This document shows positions 1 through 9,234 of a DNA stretch of 64,000 bases, piece by piece. How positions within the stretch are numbered: the stretch's first letter is position 1; each line of letters opens with the position of its first letter. Below the pieces are notes generated by a model that worked only from the letters and a program-made list of their open reading frames with translations, did not search any database and was not told where the DNA came from. Origin of the DNA: Altererythrobacter sp. KTW20L (lineage in GTDB: Bacteria > Pseudomonadota > Alphaproteobacteria > Sphingomonadales > Sphingomonadaceae); NCBI RefSeq assembly GCF_023501975.1, contig NZ_JAMFLH010000001.1, positions 1 through 64,000 of the forward strand, given 5' to 3'. Made by a program: the position numbers and the translations under genes.

Positions 1-14
1 TCTGATGAGATCTT

Positions 15-602
15 TTACACGTAGTAAATCAACAACTTTGCCACGAGCTGCTCCCGGGTGTGGACCCGTAGTTTCTGGTAGCACTGTCTAATGTGCGCCC
101 TCACGGTATGAATCGAACAGTCGCGCCTTTCCGCGATGACTTGCGGCGGGTAACCGAAAAACATGTCTCGCACGATCTGCGCTTCGCTGTCAGTCAGCCC
201 GAATATGACCCGTATTTCCGGCACATTCCGCATTTCGCACGACGCAGCGGTGACAAGGATAAGGCAGACGCCAAATTCACCGATTGATGATGCGCGAAGG
301 AGCAAATGATGCTCACTTCCCGGTTCGCCCAGCACCGCAGTGCGCGTAGCTACGCAAGGCACATTCAACAACTCTTCTAGAGCCATTTCCGCGAGAGGAT
401 CGCAGGGGCATAAACAGTTCCTTTCGATCGCCAGGGATGGGTGCAGCGCAACGATTTCACCTGCGCCGGACGACGCGGCACTTATTGCCCCTCTCCGGTT
501 TACGATAAGCCTTGGTTTGCCATCAATCCGGGCGAGGCTATCGAATACGGCATTGATGTCGATCTGGTCTCGCGCGAACAGAACGTGTTCGGCAGCATCC
601 AT
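15..602 (-). CDS. LuxR-family transcriptional regulator
   Basis: A 195-residue protein with a C-terminal LuxR/GerE helix-turn-helix at about residues 135-190 (FGLTDSEAQIVRDM, then SIHTVRAHIRQCYQKL). The N-terminal ~130 residues match no sensor domain I can name. They contain several cysteines, including a CLCPC stretch near residues 63-67, which might bind a ligand or metal, but that is inference. A GGGGGA stretch lies about 9 bases before the ATG. The gene reads in the same direction as the ligase/dehydrogenase operon and lies downstream of it, after a 299-base gap. It could regulate that operon, but no binding site was identified. By eye the gene and gap are less GC-rich than the operon, which fits separate acquisition. 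Confidence 0.8.
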   Translation of the reverse strand: MDAAEHVLFARDQIDINAVFDSLARIDGKPRLIVNRRGAISAASSGAGEIVALHPSLAIERNCLCPCDPLAEMALEELLNVPCVATRTAVLGEPGSEHHLLLRASSIGEFGVCLILVTAASCEMRNVPEIRVIFGLTDSEAQIVRDMFFGYPPQVIAERRDCSIHTVRAHIRQCYQKLRVHTREQLVAKLLIYYV

Positions 603-901
603 GGCAACTTCCCCCTGAAATGGAAGGCACTACATTCTCCAAGAGCGTTGCTTCTCTTGTTGAATAGAACATAGCCAATGCGAGAGGGGCTCGCCTTCGC
701 CCTGCTCGTTTGGCTTGTTGCATTGATTTCGCAATGCATTTCGGAAAAAAAGCGATGCGGCAAAATCCGCAATATCCCTAGCCTGCAGGAAACGATGCTT
801 GTTCTTGCTAAACGCAACAAAGTTGTGGGCAGTTTACGATCCGGGGGGACAGCGTCACAGATCAGCGCGCCTATCATCGGAACACCATTCTTCAGGATCA
901 A
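603..901. other. Gene-free gap of 299 bases
   Basis: This stretch lies between the LuxR-type gene and the acyl carrier protein gene. It is AT-richer than its flanks and holds A- and T-rich segments (for example around 745-775) that could contain the promoter of the LuxR gene. A short plus-strand frame at 678-929 has no recognisable product and overlaps the end of the acyl carrier protein gene, so I do not call it. No convincing terminator or operator was found. Confidence 0.5.
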
Positions 902-1150
902 TCAGGTTGCCAACTTTTCTACCAGATAGGTCACAGCCTTTGCCGGTGAAGCGAGGCGCGGATAATCGGATTCTGGGATCGGCAAGTCGAACCGCTTATG
1001 CAACGCACTGACAAGCCGCAGAAAGTCCATCGAGTCGAGACCAAGTTCATTCTGCAAATGGTCGTTGTCGTCTATCGTCGCGGCCTCAAGATCGGGGGCG
1101 ACAGCGATAAGCTCTTCAATGAAGACGGCACGAGGATCGGATGGGGTCAT
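902..1150 (-). CDS. Acyl carrier protein (phosphopantetheine-binding)
   Basis: An 82-residue protein of typical ACP length with the motif ELGLDSMDFL. Ser40 is the expected 4'-phosphopantetheine attachment site. The ATG overlaps the stop of the E2 gene by four bases (ATGA), so it is probably translationally coupled as the last gene of the operon. A dedicated ACP beside an acyl-CoA ligase and a lipoyl acyltransferase suggests that an acyl group made by the complex is passed to, or carried on, a phosphopantetheine arm rather than only CoA. This is inferred from context. The family call is firm; the partner is unknown. Confidence 0.85.
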   Translation of the reverse strand: MTPSDPRAVFIEELIAVAPDLEAATIDDNDHLQNELGLDSMDFLRLVSALHKRFDLPIPESDYPRLASPAKAVTYLVEKLAT

Positions 1151-2370
1151 AGGGCTTCAGGCTCCTGCAGGAGGCGGTCAATCTCGGCCAGGAATAGCGC
1201 GCCGCGTCGGCCGTCGCTCACCCGGTGATCGGCGGCGAGTGTCGCGGTAACAGCAATGCGCGGCTGGACAGCTCCATCGTGGACCATGGACCTCGGGCGC
1301 GGAGCGCCGAAGCCCACCAGCGCAACCTGTGGAGGGTAGATTACGCCGAAAAGTGCATCCACGCCACTCTCGCCCAGAGAGGAAATGGTGATGGTCCCTT
1401 GGGTGATCTCGCTGTTGCGCAGCAGTCCGGTGCGGGTGCGAGCGACCATGTCGCGCATCGCCTCCATGATCGCGTCGAGTCCCTTTTCCTGGGCATCGAG
1501 CATGGCAGGCGCGATCAGCCCGCCGCCACGCATCGCGATCGCAAGGCCGCAGTGCACCGGTCCTGAGGGGGCAAAGGAGTCAGTCTCGAACCGCCCGTTC
1601 AGTTCCGGCACCTTGGCCAAGGCCTTGACCGTAGCGCGGATCAGCATCGCCCCCATCAACAGTCGCTGATCAGGAGTTCGAACCGCATTGGTATCTGTAA
1701 GCCAGTCTTGAGCGGATTGCAGGTCGATTTCGTGACTGAGATAATAGTGCGGGATATCGCGCTTGGACCGGCTCATTGCTGTGGCAATGGCGCGACGCAT
1801 CTCGGACAAGTCCAGTCCCGGCTTTCCCCTGGGGCGATCTGTGGCTGGCTCAAACGTGACTGCCTGGCGAGCCTGCTCCGGGCGCTCCACATCCGCCAGT
1901 AGGACTGCACCGCCCGGCCCCGAACCAACCACACCGTCCAGCGCGAGCCCAAGCTCTGCAGCGCGGGCGCGCGCTGCCGGCGATGCGAGCACCGTGCCGG
2001 TTGTGGCTGCAGGCATCGGTTTTGTCGGCACCGCTGCGGGTACTGCGGACGCTTGCACCCTTCGCGGGTCCTCCGGTTCTGGCTGCGGTTCTGGCTGCGG
2101 CTCTGGTTCCGCTGCGGCTGCTGGCACGTTGATCTCCTGATCGCCGAGCCGCGCCAAAGGTGCACCGACGAGCAGCGTCTGCCCCGGCTCGGCCAGAAGC
2201 TCGCCGATCACTCCGGACTCGAAAATCTCGATCTCGATGGCACCCTTCTGGGTTTCGACCACGGCAACGGTGTCACCCCGTGTCACCTTGTCGCCCGGCT
2301 TTACCAGCCACTCGACCAGCGTACCTGCTTCCATATCGGCCCCCAGTGAGGGCATGGTGAAGGTGCTCAT
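1147..2370 (-). CDS. Lipoyl-dependent 2-oxoacid dehydrogenase E2 (dihydrolipoamide acyltransferase)
   Basis: A 407-residue protein with the full E2 domain order. The N-terminal lipoyl domain carries lysine 42 in [11 protein letters not shown] long Pro/Glu/Gln-rich linker follows (about 80-105), then a peripheral-subunit-binding domain (about 125-163). The C-terminal acyltransferase domain has DHRVSDG, giving the catalytic His382 and Asp386. It transfers the acyl group from lipoamide to CoA, or possibly to the neighbouring ACP. It overlaps the E1 gene upstream and the ACP gene downstream by four bases each. No E3 (dihydrolipoamide dehydrogenase) is encoded nearby, so a shared E3 would be needed. 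Acetoin-type and pyruvate-type E2 cannot be told apart from sequence alone. Confidence 0.9.
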   Translation of the reverse strand: MSTFTMPSLGADMEAGTLVEWLVKPGDKVTRGDTVAVVETQKGAIEIEIFESGVIGELLAEPGQTLLVGAPLARLGDQEINVPAAAAEPEPQPEPQPEPEDPRRVQASAVPAAVPTKPMPAATTGTVLASPAARARAAELGLALDGVVGSGPGGAVLLADVERPEQARQAVTFEPATDRPRGKPGLDLSEMRRAIATAMSRSKRDIPHYYLSHEIDLQSAQDWLTDTNAVRTPDQRLLMGAMLIRATVKALAKVPELNGRFETDSFAPSGPVHCGLAIAMRGGGLIAPAMLDAQEKGLDAIMEAMRDMVARTRTGLLRNSEITQGTITISSLGESGVDALFGVIYPPQVALVGFGAPRPRSMVHDGAVQPRIAVTATLAADHRVSDGRRGALFLAEIDRLLQEPEAL

Positions 2371-4358
2371 GTCGCAATCCCTGGCACGGCCTTTACTGCT
2401 GCCACAATGTCGGCCGCCTGCGGCAGGGCGGCGGTCTCTAGATGCTTGGGGTATGGTATTGGCACTTCAGCCGAACAGACGCGGCCAACCGGTGCGTCGA
2501 GATAGAAGAAGCAGGCCTCCTGAAGCCGGGCGGCGATTTCGGCGGAGAGCGATCCGGTGCGCCAGCCTTCGTCGACGACGATTGCCCGGCCTGTGCGGCG
2601 AACCGAGGCCATGATCGTTTCCTCATCGAGCGGGCGCAAGGATCGCAGATCGATGACCTCGGCCTCGATGCCTTCCTTGGCCAGGGTTTCGGCGGCTTCA
2701 AGAGCCTTCCACAGCGAATAGGACCACGCAATCAGCGTAACATGGCGACCCGGGCGGCGGATCACGGCGCGGTCGATGTCCACCGCACCCGCATTGGATG
2801 GGATCTTGCCGGTCATGTTGTACAGCATCACGTGTTCAAGGATGATCACCGGGTCCGGCTCTTGGAGAGCAGTCGCGACCATCCCGCGCGCATCTTCCAG
2901 TGTGGCCGGAGCCACAACGCGCAGACCGGGGATGTGGGCAAAGAAGGCATCCAGCGAATGAGAATGTTGCGCCGCAAGCTGGCGTCCAGCACCGGTGGCC
3001 ATGCGGATGACCAGAGGCACGCCGAACTGCCCGCCAGACATGTGCCGGATGGTTGCTGCAGTGTTCAATATCTGGTCCAGCGCCAGAAGCGAAAAGTTGA
3101 CTGTCATGATCTCTACGATCGGGCGCATGCCCACCAGAGCAGCGCCAATCCCCGCCCCGGTGAAGCCGGATTCCGACAGCGGGGTGTCGCGGATACGGTC
3201 CGGACCGAATTCGGCCAGGAGCCCCATCGACACGGCATAGCAACCGCCATAGGCTCCGATGTCCTCGCCCATCATGAACACGCGGTCATCACGCAACAGC
3301 GCCTCGATGAGAGCTGCGCGGCAGCAATCGCGATAGGTACTTTCGACCGGCGACGTGGGGGCAGCGGGTGCGGGAAGAGCTGGACGGGTTTCGGCGACAA
3401 CATGACGCGTCAGATCCTCGACCGGCTCCCAAGGGGCCTGCTCGCAGGCGGCGACCGCCTCCTTCAGCTGAGCCTCGACTTCGACCTCGATGGCATCGAC
3501 TTCGTCCTGATGCAGGAGATTGTTTTCCAGAAGCCAGGACTGGAAGCGGGTGATGGGGGAGCGCTTGCGCCATTCCGCCATCTCGGCCTTGTCGCGGTAT
3601 TTCTCGGCATCGAACATCGAATGAGGCCGGGTGCGATAGGTGCGACATTCCAGAAACTGCGGGCCACCGCCCGCGCGGATCGCCTCGACCAGCCGCCGCG
3701 CTGCCGCCTCGACCGACACCACATCGTTGCCATCCACGCTTTCTGCTGGCATCCCGTAACTGGCGGCGCGGGGCACGAAATCAGAGTTCGCCTGGACCCG
3801 GGCTACTGCGGTACCCATGGCGTAGAGATTGTTCTCCAGGACGAAGAGAACCGGCAGCCTCCAGAGCGCCGCAAGATTCATCGCCTCGTGGAACTCGCCC
3901 TCGGCCAGCGCGCCATCGCCGAAAAAACAGGCAGTTACCCGGTCCTCGCCCTGCATATGATCGCCAAGGCCCAGACCCACGGCCAATGGCAGCCCCCCGC
4001 CGACGATGGCATTGCCGCCGTAAAGGTTGGTCTCGGCGTCGAAAAGGTGCATCGACCCGCCCCGCCCACCCGCGCAGCCAGTGGCTTTGCCGTACATCTC
4101 GGCCAGAGCGGATGCCATGCTAATGCCGCGCGCCAGGGCATGCCCATGTTCGCGATAGGTGGAAACCACCCGGTCGCGCGGTTCCAGCGCGGCTGCGATG
4201 CCCACGGCCACAGCTTCTTCGCCATCATAGAGATGCAGGAAGCCGCGGATCTTTTCCTGCGTATAAAGTTCGTAGCACTTTTCCTCGAACCGGCGGATGC
4301 GGATCATGCCGCGCAACAGGTCGCGGGCATGATCGTGGGTCAGCTTGACCTTGGTCAT
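2367..4358 (-). CDS. Fused E1 alpha/beta thiamine-diphosphate dehydrogenase
   Basis: A 663-residue protein joining both E1 chains. Residues 1 to about 325 are E1-alpha, with the thiamine-diphosphate motif [10 protein letters not shown] from residue 147 to ENN at about 177 and the phosphorylation-loop-like [11 protein letters not shown] Pro/Ala linker (about 329-342) leads to E1-beta, which has [21 protein letters not shown] and the C-terminal transketolase domain. Separate alpha and beta subunits are the usual arrangement in PDH, BCKDH and acetoin dehydrogenase, so the fusion is notable though known in some lineages. It would decarboxylate a 2-oxoacid (pyruvate is likeliest) or cleave acetoin, and acylate the E2 lipoyl arm. 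It is coupled by ATGA overlaps to the ligase and E2 genes. Confidence 0.88.
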   Translation of the reverse strand: MTKVKLTHDHARDLLRGMIRIRRFEEKCYELYTQEKIRGFLHLYDGEEAVAVGIAAALEPRDRVVSTYREHGHALARGISMASALAEMYGKATGCAGGRGGSMHLFDAETNLYGGNAIVGGGLPLAVGLGLGDHMQGEDRVTACFFGDGALAEGEFHEAMNLAALWRLPVLFVLENNLYAMGTAVARVQANSDFVPRAASYGMPAESVDGNDVVSVEAAARRLVEAIRAGGGPQFLECRTYRTRPHSMFDAEKYRDKAEMAEWRKRSPITRFQSWLLENNLLHQDEVDAIEVEVEAQLKEAVAACEQAPWEPVEDLTRHVVAETRPALPAPAAPTSPVESTYRDCCRAALIEALLRDDRVFMMGEDIGAYGGCYAVSMGLLAEFGPDRIRDTPLSESGFTGAGIGAALVGMRPIVEIMTVNFSLLALDQILNTAATIRHMSGGQFGVPLVIRMATGAGRQLAAQHSHSLDAFFAHIPGLRVVAPATLEDARGMVATALQEPDPVIILEHVMLYNMTGKIPSNAGAVDIDRAVIRRPGRHVTLIAWSYSLWKALEAAETLAKEGIEAEVIDLRSLRPLDEETIMASVRRTGRAIVVDEGWRTGSLSAEIAARLQEACFFYLDAPVGRVCSAEVPIPYPKHLETAALPQAADIVAAVKAVPGIAT

Positions 4359-6076
4359 TTCGGATCACCCTCAAGAGTGGAGAGATCACCCACGGGTAAT
4401 CCAAGTTCGCGGGCGCGCAGTAGCCGACGCATGATCTTGCCCGAGCGGGTGCGCGGGAGACTGTCGCGGAACACGATTTCGCGCGGTGCGACCGCAGGGC
4501 CGAGACGTTTTCTGGCATGTCCGCGCAACTCGCGCTCCATCGCCTCGTCTGCAGGGAAACCAGCTTTCAGGGTGACGAACGCCTTGACGACCTCCCCCGC
4601 AGTTTCATCCGGGATGCCGATCACTGCGGCTTCTGCCACCGCAGTGTGTTCGATCAGCGCGCTTTCCACCTCGAAAGGACCGATCAGGTGGCCCGAAGAC
4701 TTGATCAGGTCATCCGCGCGGCCGACGAACCAGTAGTACCCGTCGCTGTCACGCATCGCCAGATCACCGGTCAGATACCAGCCACCCGCAAAGCACTTCG
4801 CATAGCGCTCCGGTTGGCCAAGATAGGCCCGCATCATTGATGGCCAGCCAGGGCGCAGGGCCAGTTCGCCGATTGTGCCGTCGGGTTGCTCAACCACGCG
4901 GTCACCCTCACGGACCACGATGCCGGCTTCGATCCCCGGCAGGGGCTTGCCCATCGCTCCGGGCTTGATGTCCATCTCGGCTGTGTTGCCGATCATGATG
5001 CCGCCCGTTTCCGACTGCCACCAGTTGTCGTGAAACGGCAGGCCGAATACCTGTTGGCCCCAGATCACGCACTCGGCGTTCAATGGCTCACCAACCGAGG
5101 CAAGGAACCGCAGCGCCGAAAAGTCACGCCCTTTGGCCGCGCCATCTCCTGCCCTCATCATCATCCGGATCGCTGTAGGGGCGGTGTACCAGACCTGGAC
5201 GCGCTCGCGTTCCAAGATCGTGTACCAGCGGTCGAGGTCGAACTCTTCCTCGTCCACCACCATCGTCACGCGGTTGCAGAGGGGAGAGATGATGCCGTAG
5301 CTCATTCCTGTCACCCACCCAGGATCAGCGGTACACCAGTAGATGTCACCCGGCCGCAGGTTCAGCGCCAGCCGACCTGTCTCGGCGTGGGCGACAACCG
5401 CCTCATGCACATGGACAACCCCTTTCGGCAGACCGGTGGTGCCCGAGGTGAAGTGCAAAAGCGCCATGTCCTCGGCCTGGGTCGGATGGGTTTCAAAGGT
5501 GGCGGGTGCTGCAGCCATTGCCGGTCCGAGCGCAATGCAGTCCTCAGGAGCCGTCTCGCCGATAATCAGCACCAGTTTCAACTGCGGCATATCGGCCCGC
5601 CAGTCTGCCACCTTCCGTCGGTAATGGGCTTCGGTTGTAACCAGCACCGAAGCTTCGCCGATTTCCATCCTCGCACGCACGGGTTCTGGACCGAAGGCGG
5701 GAAAAAGAGGGCTGACCACAACCCCTGCCTTCAGCGCTCCCAGCACGGCCGCGTAAAGCTCCGGCACCCGCCCGGCCAAGAGGAACAGCCGCTCGCCCGG
5801 ACCGATACCACATGAGCGCAACACGTTCGCAAAGCGGGCGGCGTCCGCCGCCAGATCGGCATAGGTCAGTTCCCGCCGGGCACCCTCGCGCCCCAGCCAG
5901 ATCATCGCCGTTTGCGCGCCGTGCCCCGCACCAACATGCCGGTCCACCGCTTCATGCGCGACATTGAGCCCGCCGCCCGGCAGCCCGTCCAACCGCGCCC
6001 GCGCCGCATCCCAGCCCGCTGCCATCGGCAATAGACCCTCGGGCTGCGCTACCTTGGCAATGATTTCATAAGCCAT
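4355..6076 (-). CDS. AMP-forming acyl-CoA (acetyl-CoA-like) synthetase
   Basis: A 573-residue adenylate-forming enzyme. It has the P-loop-like [11 protein letters not shown], the A5-type [24 protein letters not shown], the hinge [11 protein letters not shown], and the C-terminal catalytic lysine region [14 protein letters not shown]. These are closest to acetyl-/propionyl-CoA synthetases, although this protein is shorter than the usual ~650-residue Acs. It is the first gene of the coupled operon, with the promoter probably in 6077-6291. Making acyl-CoA from a free acid beside a dehydrogenase that also makes acyl-CoA suggests two entry routes into one acyl pool. The exact substrate cannot be read from the sequence. 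Confidence 0.88.
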   Translation of the reverse strand: MAYEIIAKVAQPEGLLPMAAGWDAARARLDGLPGGGLNVAHEAVDRHVGAGHGAQTAMIWLGREGARRELTYADLAADAARFANVLRSCGIGPGERLFLLAGRVPELYAAVLGALKAGVVVSPLFPAFGPEPVRARMEIGEASVLVTTEAHYRRKVADWRADMPQLKLVLIIGETAPEDCIALGPAMAAAPATFETHPTQAEDMALLHFTSGTTGLPKGVVHVHEAVVAHAETGRLALNLRPGDIYWCTADPGWVTGMSYGIISPLCNRVTMVVDEEEFDLDRWYTILERERVQVWYTAPTAIRMMMRAGDGAAKGRDFSALRFLASVGEPLNAECVIWGQQVFGLPFHDNWWQSETGGIMIGNTAEMDIKPGAMGKPLPGIEAGIVVREGDRVVEQPDGTIGELALRPGWPSMMRAYLGQPERYAKCFAGGWYLTGDLAMRDSDGYYWFVGRADDLIKSSGHLIGPFEVESALIEHTAVAEAAVIGIPDETAGEVVKAFVTLKAGFPADEAMERELRGHARKRLGPAVAPREIVFRDSLPRTRSGKIMRRLLRARELGLPVGDLSTLEGDPK

Positions 6077-6291
6077 CGTCCGCTCCCCGAGTGATGATCA
6101 ATAGCACCCGCCACCAATTCATAGTAACGAAGGACGGACAGCCATGGATTGCGCGGAGTCAAAGCACCTCGCCTCCGTTCAATATAGCACACCGGTTCAT
6201 TCTCATCGCATCAAGCTGGGGATATAGCGGATGTGAATTCCGGCAGATGAGGTTCGTTTGATTTTGAGCGATTACAGGGAAGGATGTTCCC

Positions 6292-6846
6292 ATGGACAGG
6301 TCAGACCGCGTTGCACCATTGCGATGGCTGTTCGTCCTTTGCCTGCTGGTTGGACTTTGGCAGCCCTTTGCCCACGCTGACGGTCAGCCGGCCGATCATC
6401 AGGTTCCCGTACTCACGATAGATGGGGCCATCGGCCCGGCCACGGCCGACTACATCGTAAAGGGGATCGCAGCGGCCGGGCAGGATGGCAGCCAGTTCAT
6501 GGTCATCCGCATGGACACGCCAGGCGGACTCGACACATCCATGCGCGAGATCATCCGGGCGATCGTCAACTCCCCAAAGCCGGTCGTCACCTATGTCAGC
6601 CCCAGCGGAGGCCGGGCGGCCAGCGCCGGTGCTTTGATCCTGACAGCCAGTCATGTGGCGGCGATGGCGCCGGGGACCAATGTCGGCGCGACCACACCCG
6701 TCCAACTGGGGGCGCCCGGTCCCGATTCTGTACCAGGTGCTGACCAGGATGCTGGCACCGAAGGTCGCCGAGAGTGCCTCTGGACGTTCTTCTGCGAGTG
6801 CTTTCCGGAATGCAGCGCAACGCGCGCTCGACGGCGTTGTTGCTGA
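6292..6846 (+). pseudogene. Truncated NfeD/ClpP-type membrane serine protease
   Basis: The first ~140 codons encode a signal peptide and the N-terminal ClpP-like domain of an NfeD-family protease, with VIRMDTPGGLDTSM and GGRAASAGALILTAS holding the catalytic serine. Homology stops around GTNVGATTPVQLG (about base 6706). The frame then runs through unrelated sequence for ~45 codons. The catalytic lysine, the membrane segments and the OB-fold NfeD domain are missing, so the product should be inactive. The break adjoins an IS66 remnant, which points to loss of the 3' part by insertion or deletion in the decayed integration site. Confidence 0.75.
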
Positions 6847-6885
6847 GGCAGATCCTGCCATTATCGAGGCCCCGCGTGAACGCGT
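6815..6885 (-). mobile_element. IS66-type transposase (TnpC) C-terminal scrap
   Basis: On the minus strand this stretch reads AFTRGLDNGRICLSNNAVERALR, shown here in parts: AFTRGLDNGR followed by ICLSNNAVERALR. This matches the conserved C-terminal NNAxERALR block of IS66 transposases. A stop codon lies just before it and the frame is lost just after it, so only about 25 codons remain. No terminal inverted repeats were seen. It marks an old insertion that probably helped truncate the nfeD-like gene. Confidence 0.6.
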
Positions 6886-7225
6886 CGCAGCGATTCAGCT
6901 AGCCGAAGCAGGCCTTGGGCAGATCATGGCCGCGCAACATCTTGAGCCTCATTGATCCCGTGGCGGCACCGGAGGGCAAGGGCGGGGGCTGAGTGCAGAC
7001 CCAGGTCACGAGACCTTCACGCCAGTCCCGATACCAGTCCGGCTTTCTGTGCGAACCTGTCTGAACCAGGTCAGCTGGGAGCTGCAACCCGTTCCTGTCC
7101 GGCCGTGTTCGCAGGGCGGACCAGGTTCCGAAAGAGTAGGAACATGGAAAAATGAGCATCAAAAATGCCCTCGAGATTGATCCAATCGGGGTCCAGGCGG
7201 GTGAAGCGTGAGGGGCTCTGGCAAG
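6886..7225. other. Degraded intergenic stretch, no gene recognised
   Basis: This lies between the IS66 scrap and the HTH remnant. A minus-strand open frame over 6899-7288 has low-complexity, proline- and arginine-rich content and no recognisable domain, so I do not call it. No copy of the tRNA-Tyr 3' end, which would mark the distal attachment site, was found here by eye. Confidence 0.4.
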
Positions 7226-7530
7226 ATGGGAACTGATGCCAAGCAGCTCGCCCTGCCCCTTGATCGGTGCCCTCCGCCTGAACACCACATCCCGATCGCT
7301 TTGCGGGTCTCAGAAGCTGCCCGAATGGTCGGCCTGGGGCGCTCAAAGTTCTACGAACTGATCGCGTCGGGTGATGTCGAGACAAGGCGCGCTACTCGAA
7401 GCACTATCGGATCACGAAAGAGGAGCTCGACTGGCTCGGCGAGCAGGTCGAGGAACTCGGCCGCGTGGTTCACGAGGTGTGTTCCGAGCGTCTGGCCAGG
7501 CTTTCCTCGGAAGCCGGGAGTAGTTCCTGA
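7226..7530 (+). pseudogene. Frameshifted HTH (excisionase/AlpA-like) remnant
   Basis: The ATG at 7226 opens a frame whose product contains IPIALRVSEAARMVGLGRSKFYELIASGDVET, given here as two parts: RVSEAARMVGLGRSKFYEL, then IASGDVET. This is a MerR/AlpA-type winged-helix start typical of excisionase-like regulators. After about base 7380 that frame becomes meaningless. A different frame (about 7375-7530) then gives KARYSKHYRITKEELDWLGE and ends at a TGA. This fits a frameshift or a junction of two broken genes. The position beside an integrase fits an element-encoded regulator. Confidence 0.55.
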
Positions 7531-7586
7531 GACAGAACTTCGTGCGAATCCCCGAAGCGCTTTGGGGTTCAGCTTCGTGCGGAGCA

Positions 7587-8798
7587 CTAGCTGTCCGAAT
7601 CGGTCAACTTCTGCGAATCCGCAGATCCAATGCAATAGCTTGCCCACGCTTCCATCAGCTTTACCCGTGCGCCCGGCATACCCGGCGTTCCAAGATATGT
7701 TGTGCGGCGGTAGGCAGCCTGCACTGCGTCGGGCGTTTTGTGCGCCAGGGCCGCCTCGACAACGGCATCGGGGAAGCCTTCATTCGCTGCCCAGTCGGTG
7801 AAGGAGGAACGGAAGCCGTGGACGTGGAAAGGCTCGCGCATGTCTCTCAGGACCTTGAGCAATGTCATGTCGGAAATGGGCTTGCCTGACGCCCCGGGGA
7901 AGACAACATCAGTTTCCTCGAGTCGCAACGCATCGGCCTTCGCCAGCACCGCCAGTGCGGCGTCAGAGAGCGGAACGATGTGCGCCTTGCTCCGCTTCAT
8001 GTGATCGGCAGGAACGCTCCACAGACGCTCCTCCAGGTCAAATTGGGCCCATGTCGCCAGCCGGACCTCCTGAGACCGCGTTCCTGTCAGGATGAGCAGT
8101 TCCAGAGCCAGTCGGCCAAAGGACGGCTTGCGCCGCAAGGCAGTCATGAAACCGGGCAAGGCGACATAGGGCATGGCCTTGCGGTTTGCCCGCTGTTTGA
8201 CTTGCCGGGGCAACCCCCGTCCCGCTTTCAGGCTGCTATTGCCCGATGGGGCTTCGGTCGAGCGCCATCCCTTGGCATGGGCATAGTCCAGCACAGCACA
8301 AATCCGATTGCGCACCTGCCGAGCGGTTTCAGGAATTTCCTGCCAGATCGGAGTCAGAACCGAGATGATGTCGGCAGCGGTAATGCTCCCGGTTGGCATG
8401 GTCCCCAGTTTGGGGAATGCATAGTTCACCAGACTGGCCAGCCATTGGCGCGTGTAGACGTCGCTTTTCCAGCCTGCTTCATTCTCGGAGTGATACTGGC
8501 GAGCCGCTTCGGAAAACGTGACTTTCGCAGCGGCCTCGTCCCTGCGCTCCACCAACACATCGCGCTTTTCCACTTTTATGGCTTTGCGCAGCTGTCCTGC
8601 CTTCTCGCGCGCTTCGGCCAGCGTCACCAGCTTTGCACTACCCAGCCCCAAATCCTGCCGTTTGCCATCGCGCTGGAGTCGCAAGTTCCAGTAAGCGCCG
8701 CCACGTTTATCCACTTTCAGGAACAGTCCGTCGCCGTCCTGATATGTGCCCGGATTCGCCAAGGCGGCCTTGACCGCGACTGCCGAGAGTTTGCCCAT
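7587..8798 (-). CDS. Tyrosine integrase (P4-type) of a tRNA-Tyr element
   Basis: A 403-residue protein with an N-terminal DUF4102-like arm-binding domain (TYQDGDGLFLKV), a core-binding domain, and a catalytic domain with Arg241 (TGTRSQEVRL), His327 and Arg330 (HVHGFRSSFTDWA), His353 (ALAHKTPDAV) and Tyr363 (AAYRRTTYL). The set looks complete, so the enzyme may be active. It would catalyse site-specific recombination at the 3' end of tRNA-Tyr, which lies 197 bases upstream of its start. Short repeats that could be arm sites fill that gap. Little cargo remains, so the element looks largely deleted. Confidence 0.9.
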   Translation of the reverse strand: MGKLSAVAVKAALANPGTYQDGDGLFLKVDKRGGAYWNLRLQRDGKRQDLGLGSAKLVTLAEAREKAGQLRKAIKVEKRDVLVERRDEAAAKVTFSEAARQYHSENEAGWKSDVYTRQWLASLVNYAFPKLGTMPTGSITAADIISVLTPIWQEIPETARQVRNRICAVLDYAHAKGWRSTEAPSGNSSLKAGRGLPRQVKQRANRKAMPYVALPGFMTALRRKPSFGRLALELLILTGTRSQEVRLATWAQFDLEERLWSVPADHMKRSKAHIVPLSDAALAVLAKADALRLEETDVVFPGASGKPISDMTLLKVLRDMREPFHVHGFRSSFTDWAANEGFPDAVVEAALAHKTPDAVQAAYRRTTYLGTPGMPGARVKLMEAWASYCIGSADSQKLTDSDS

Positions 8799-8801
8799 CG
8801 C

Positions 8802-8884
8802 TTTACCCCCACACTTTTCGGCGCCGATTCCCTAGGTCAGAGTGTGGAGGTAAGCCGATTTACCCCCACACTACCCCCACACTT
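8802..8884. repeat. TACCCCCACACT repeats upstream of the integrase
   Basis: Three direct copies of TACCCCCACACT occur at about 8804-8815, 8861-8872 and 8872-8883. An inverted relative, AGTGTGGAGG, is at 8841-8850, and a weaker inverted copy, GTGGGGTAGT, is at 8971-8980. They lie directly upstream of the integrase start, between it and tRNA-Tyr. Integrase arm-type binding sites or an autoregulatory operator are possible. The role is inference. Confidence 0.5.
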
Positions 8885-8994
8885 GGCTCCGGCTGCAGGC
8901 AAATGGCAGCGGTCACAAGCGGACGATGAGGGGGAGAATACCCCGGATTTCTGGGATTTCTAGGGGTTCTGTGGGGTAGTATGAGAAGGGGCAT

Positions 8995-9080
8995 TGGTGG
9001 ACAGGGCTGGATTCGAACCAGCGTACGCTCTCGCGGGCAGATTTACAGTCTGCTGCCATTAACCACTCGGCCACCTGTCC
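8995..9080 (-). tRNA. tRNA-Tyr (GTA)
   Basis: An 86-base class II tRNA on the minus strand. It has acceptor stem GGACAGG/CCTGTCC, anticodon loop GACTGTAAATC with anticodon GTA, an extended variable arm, a T-arm GGTTCGAATCC, and an encoded 3' CCA. The integrase lies downstream of its 3' end, the usual arrangement for an element inserted at a tRNA. Confidence 0.95.
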
Positions 9081-9234
9081 ACCGGTGCCGGAAAGCAGCC
9101 CAATCAGGAAGATTGACCCGCTCGGGAATGGACCTTCGAAAAGGTCCGGTCCAGCCGAGAGGCGCCCCAATGGCGAAGCCGCGCTTGCCTGTCAATGGTC
9201 ACGCTGGCAGGAGCGTCGCCGCAATGAAGGATTG

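Noticed and set aside
678-929. Possible small membrane protein (hydrophobic start) in the first gap
   Set aside because: It overlaps the acyl carrier protein gene end, has no ribosome site and no recognisable family.
2442-4736. A 764-codon plus-strand frame opposite the fused E1 gene
   Set aside because: Antisense shadow of a well-defined dehydrogenase; no recognisable protein features and it crosses the E1/ligase junction.
6899-7288. Minus-strand frame of 129 codons in the decayed island
   Set aside because: Low-complexity content with no domain, lying between remnants, so probably a chance frame.
8941-8990. Distal attachment-site copy or att core near the integrase
   Set aside because: The tRNA-Tyr 3' sequence is present only once in the region I read; no second core copy was found.
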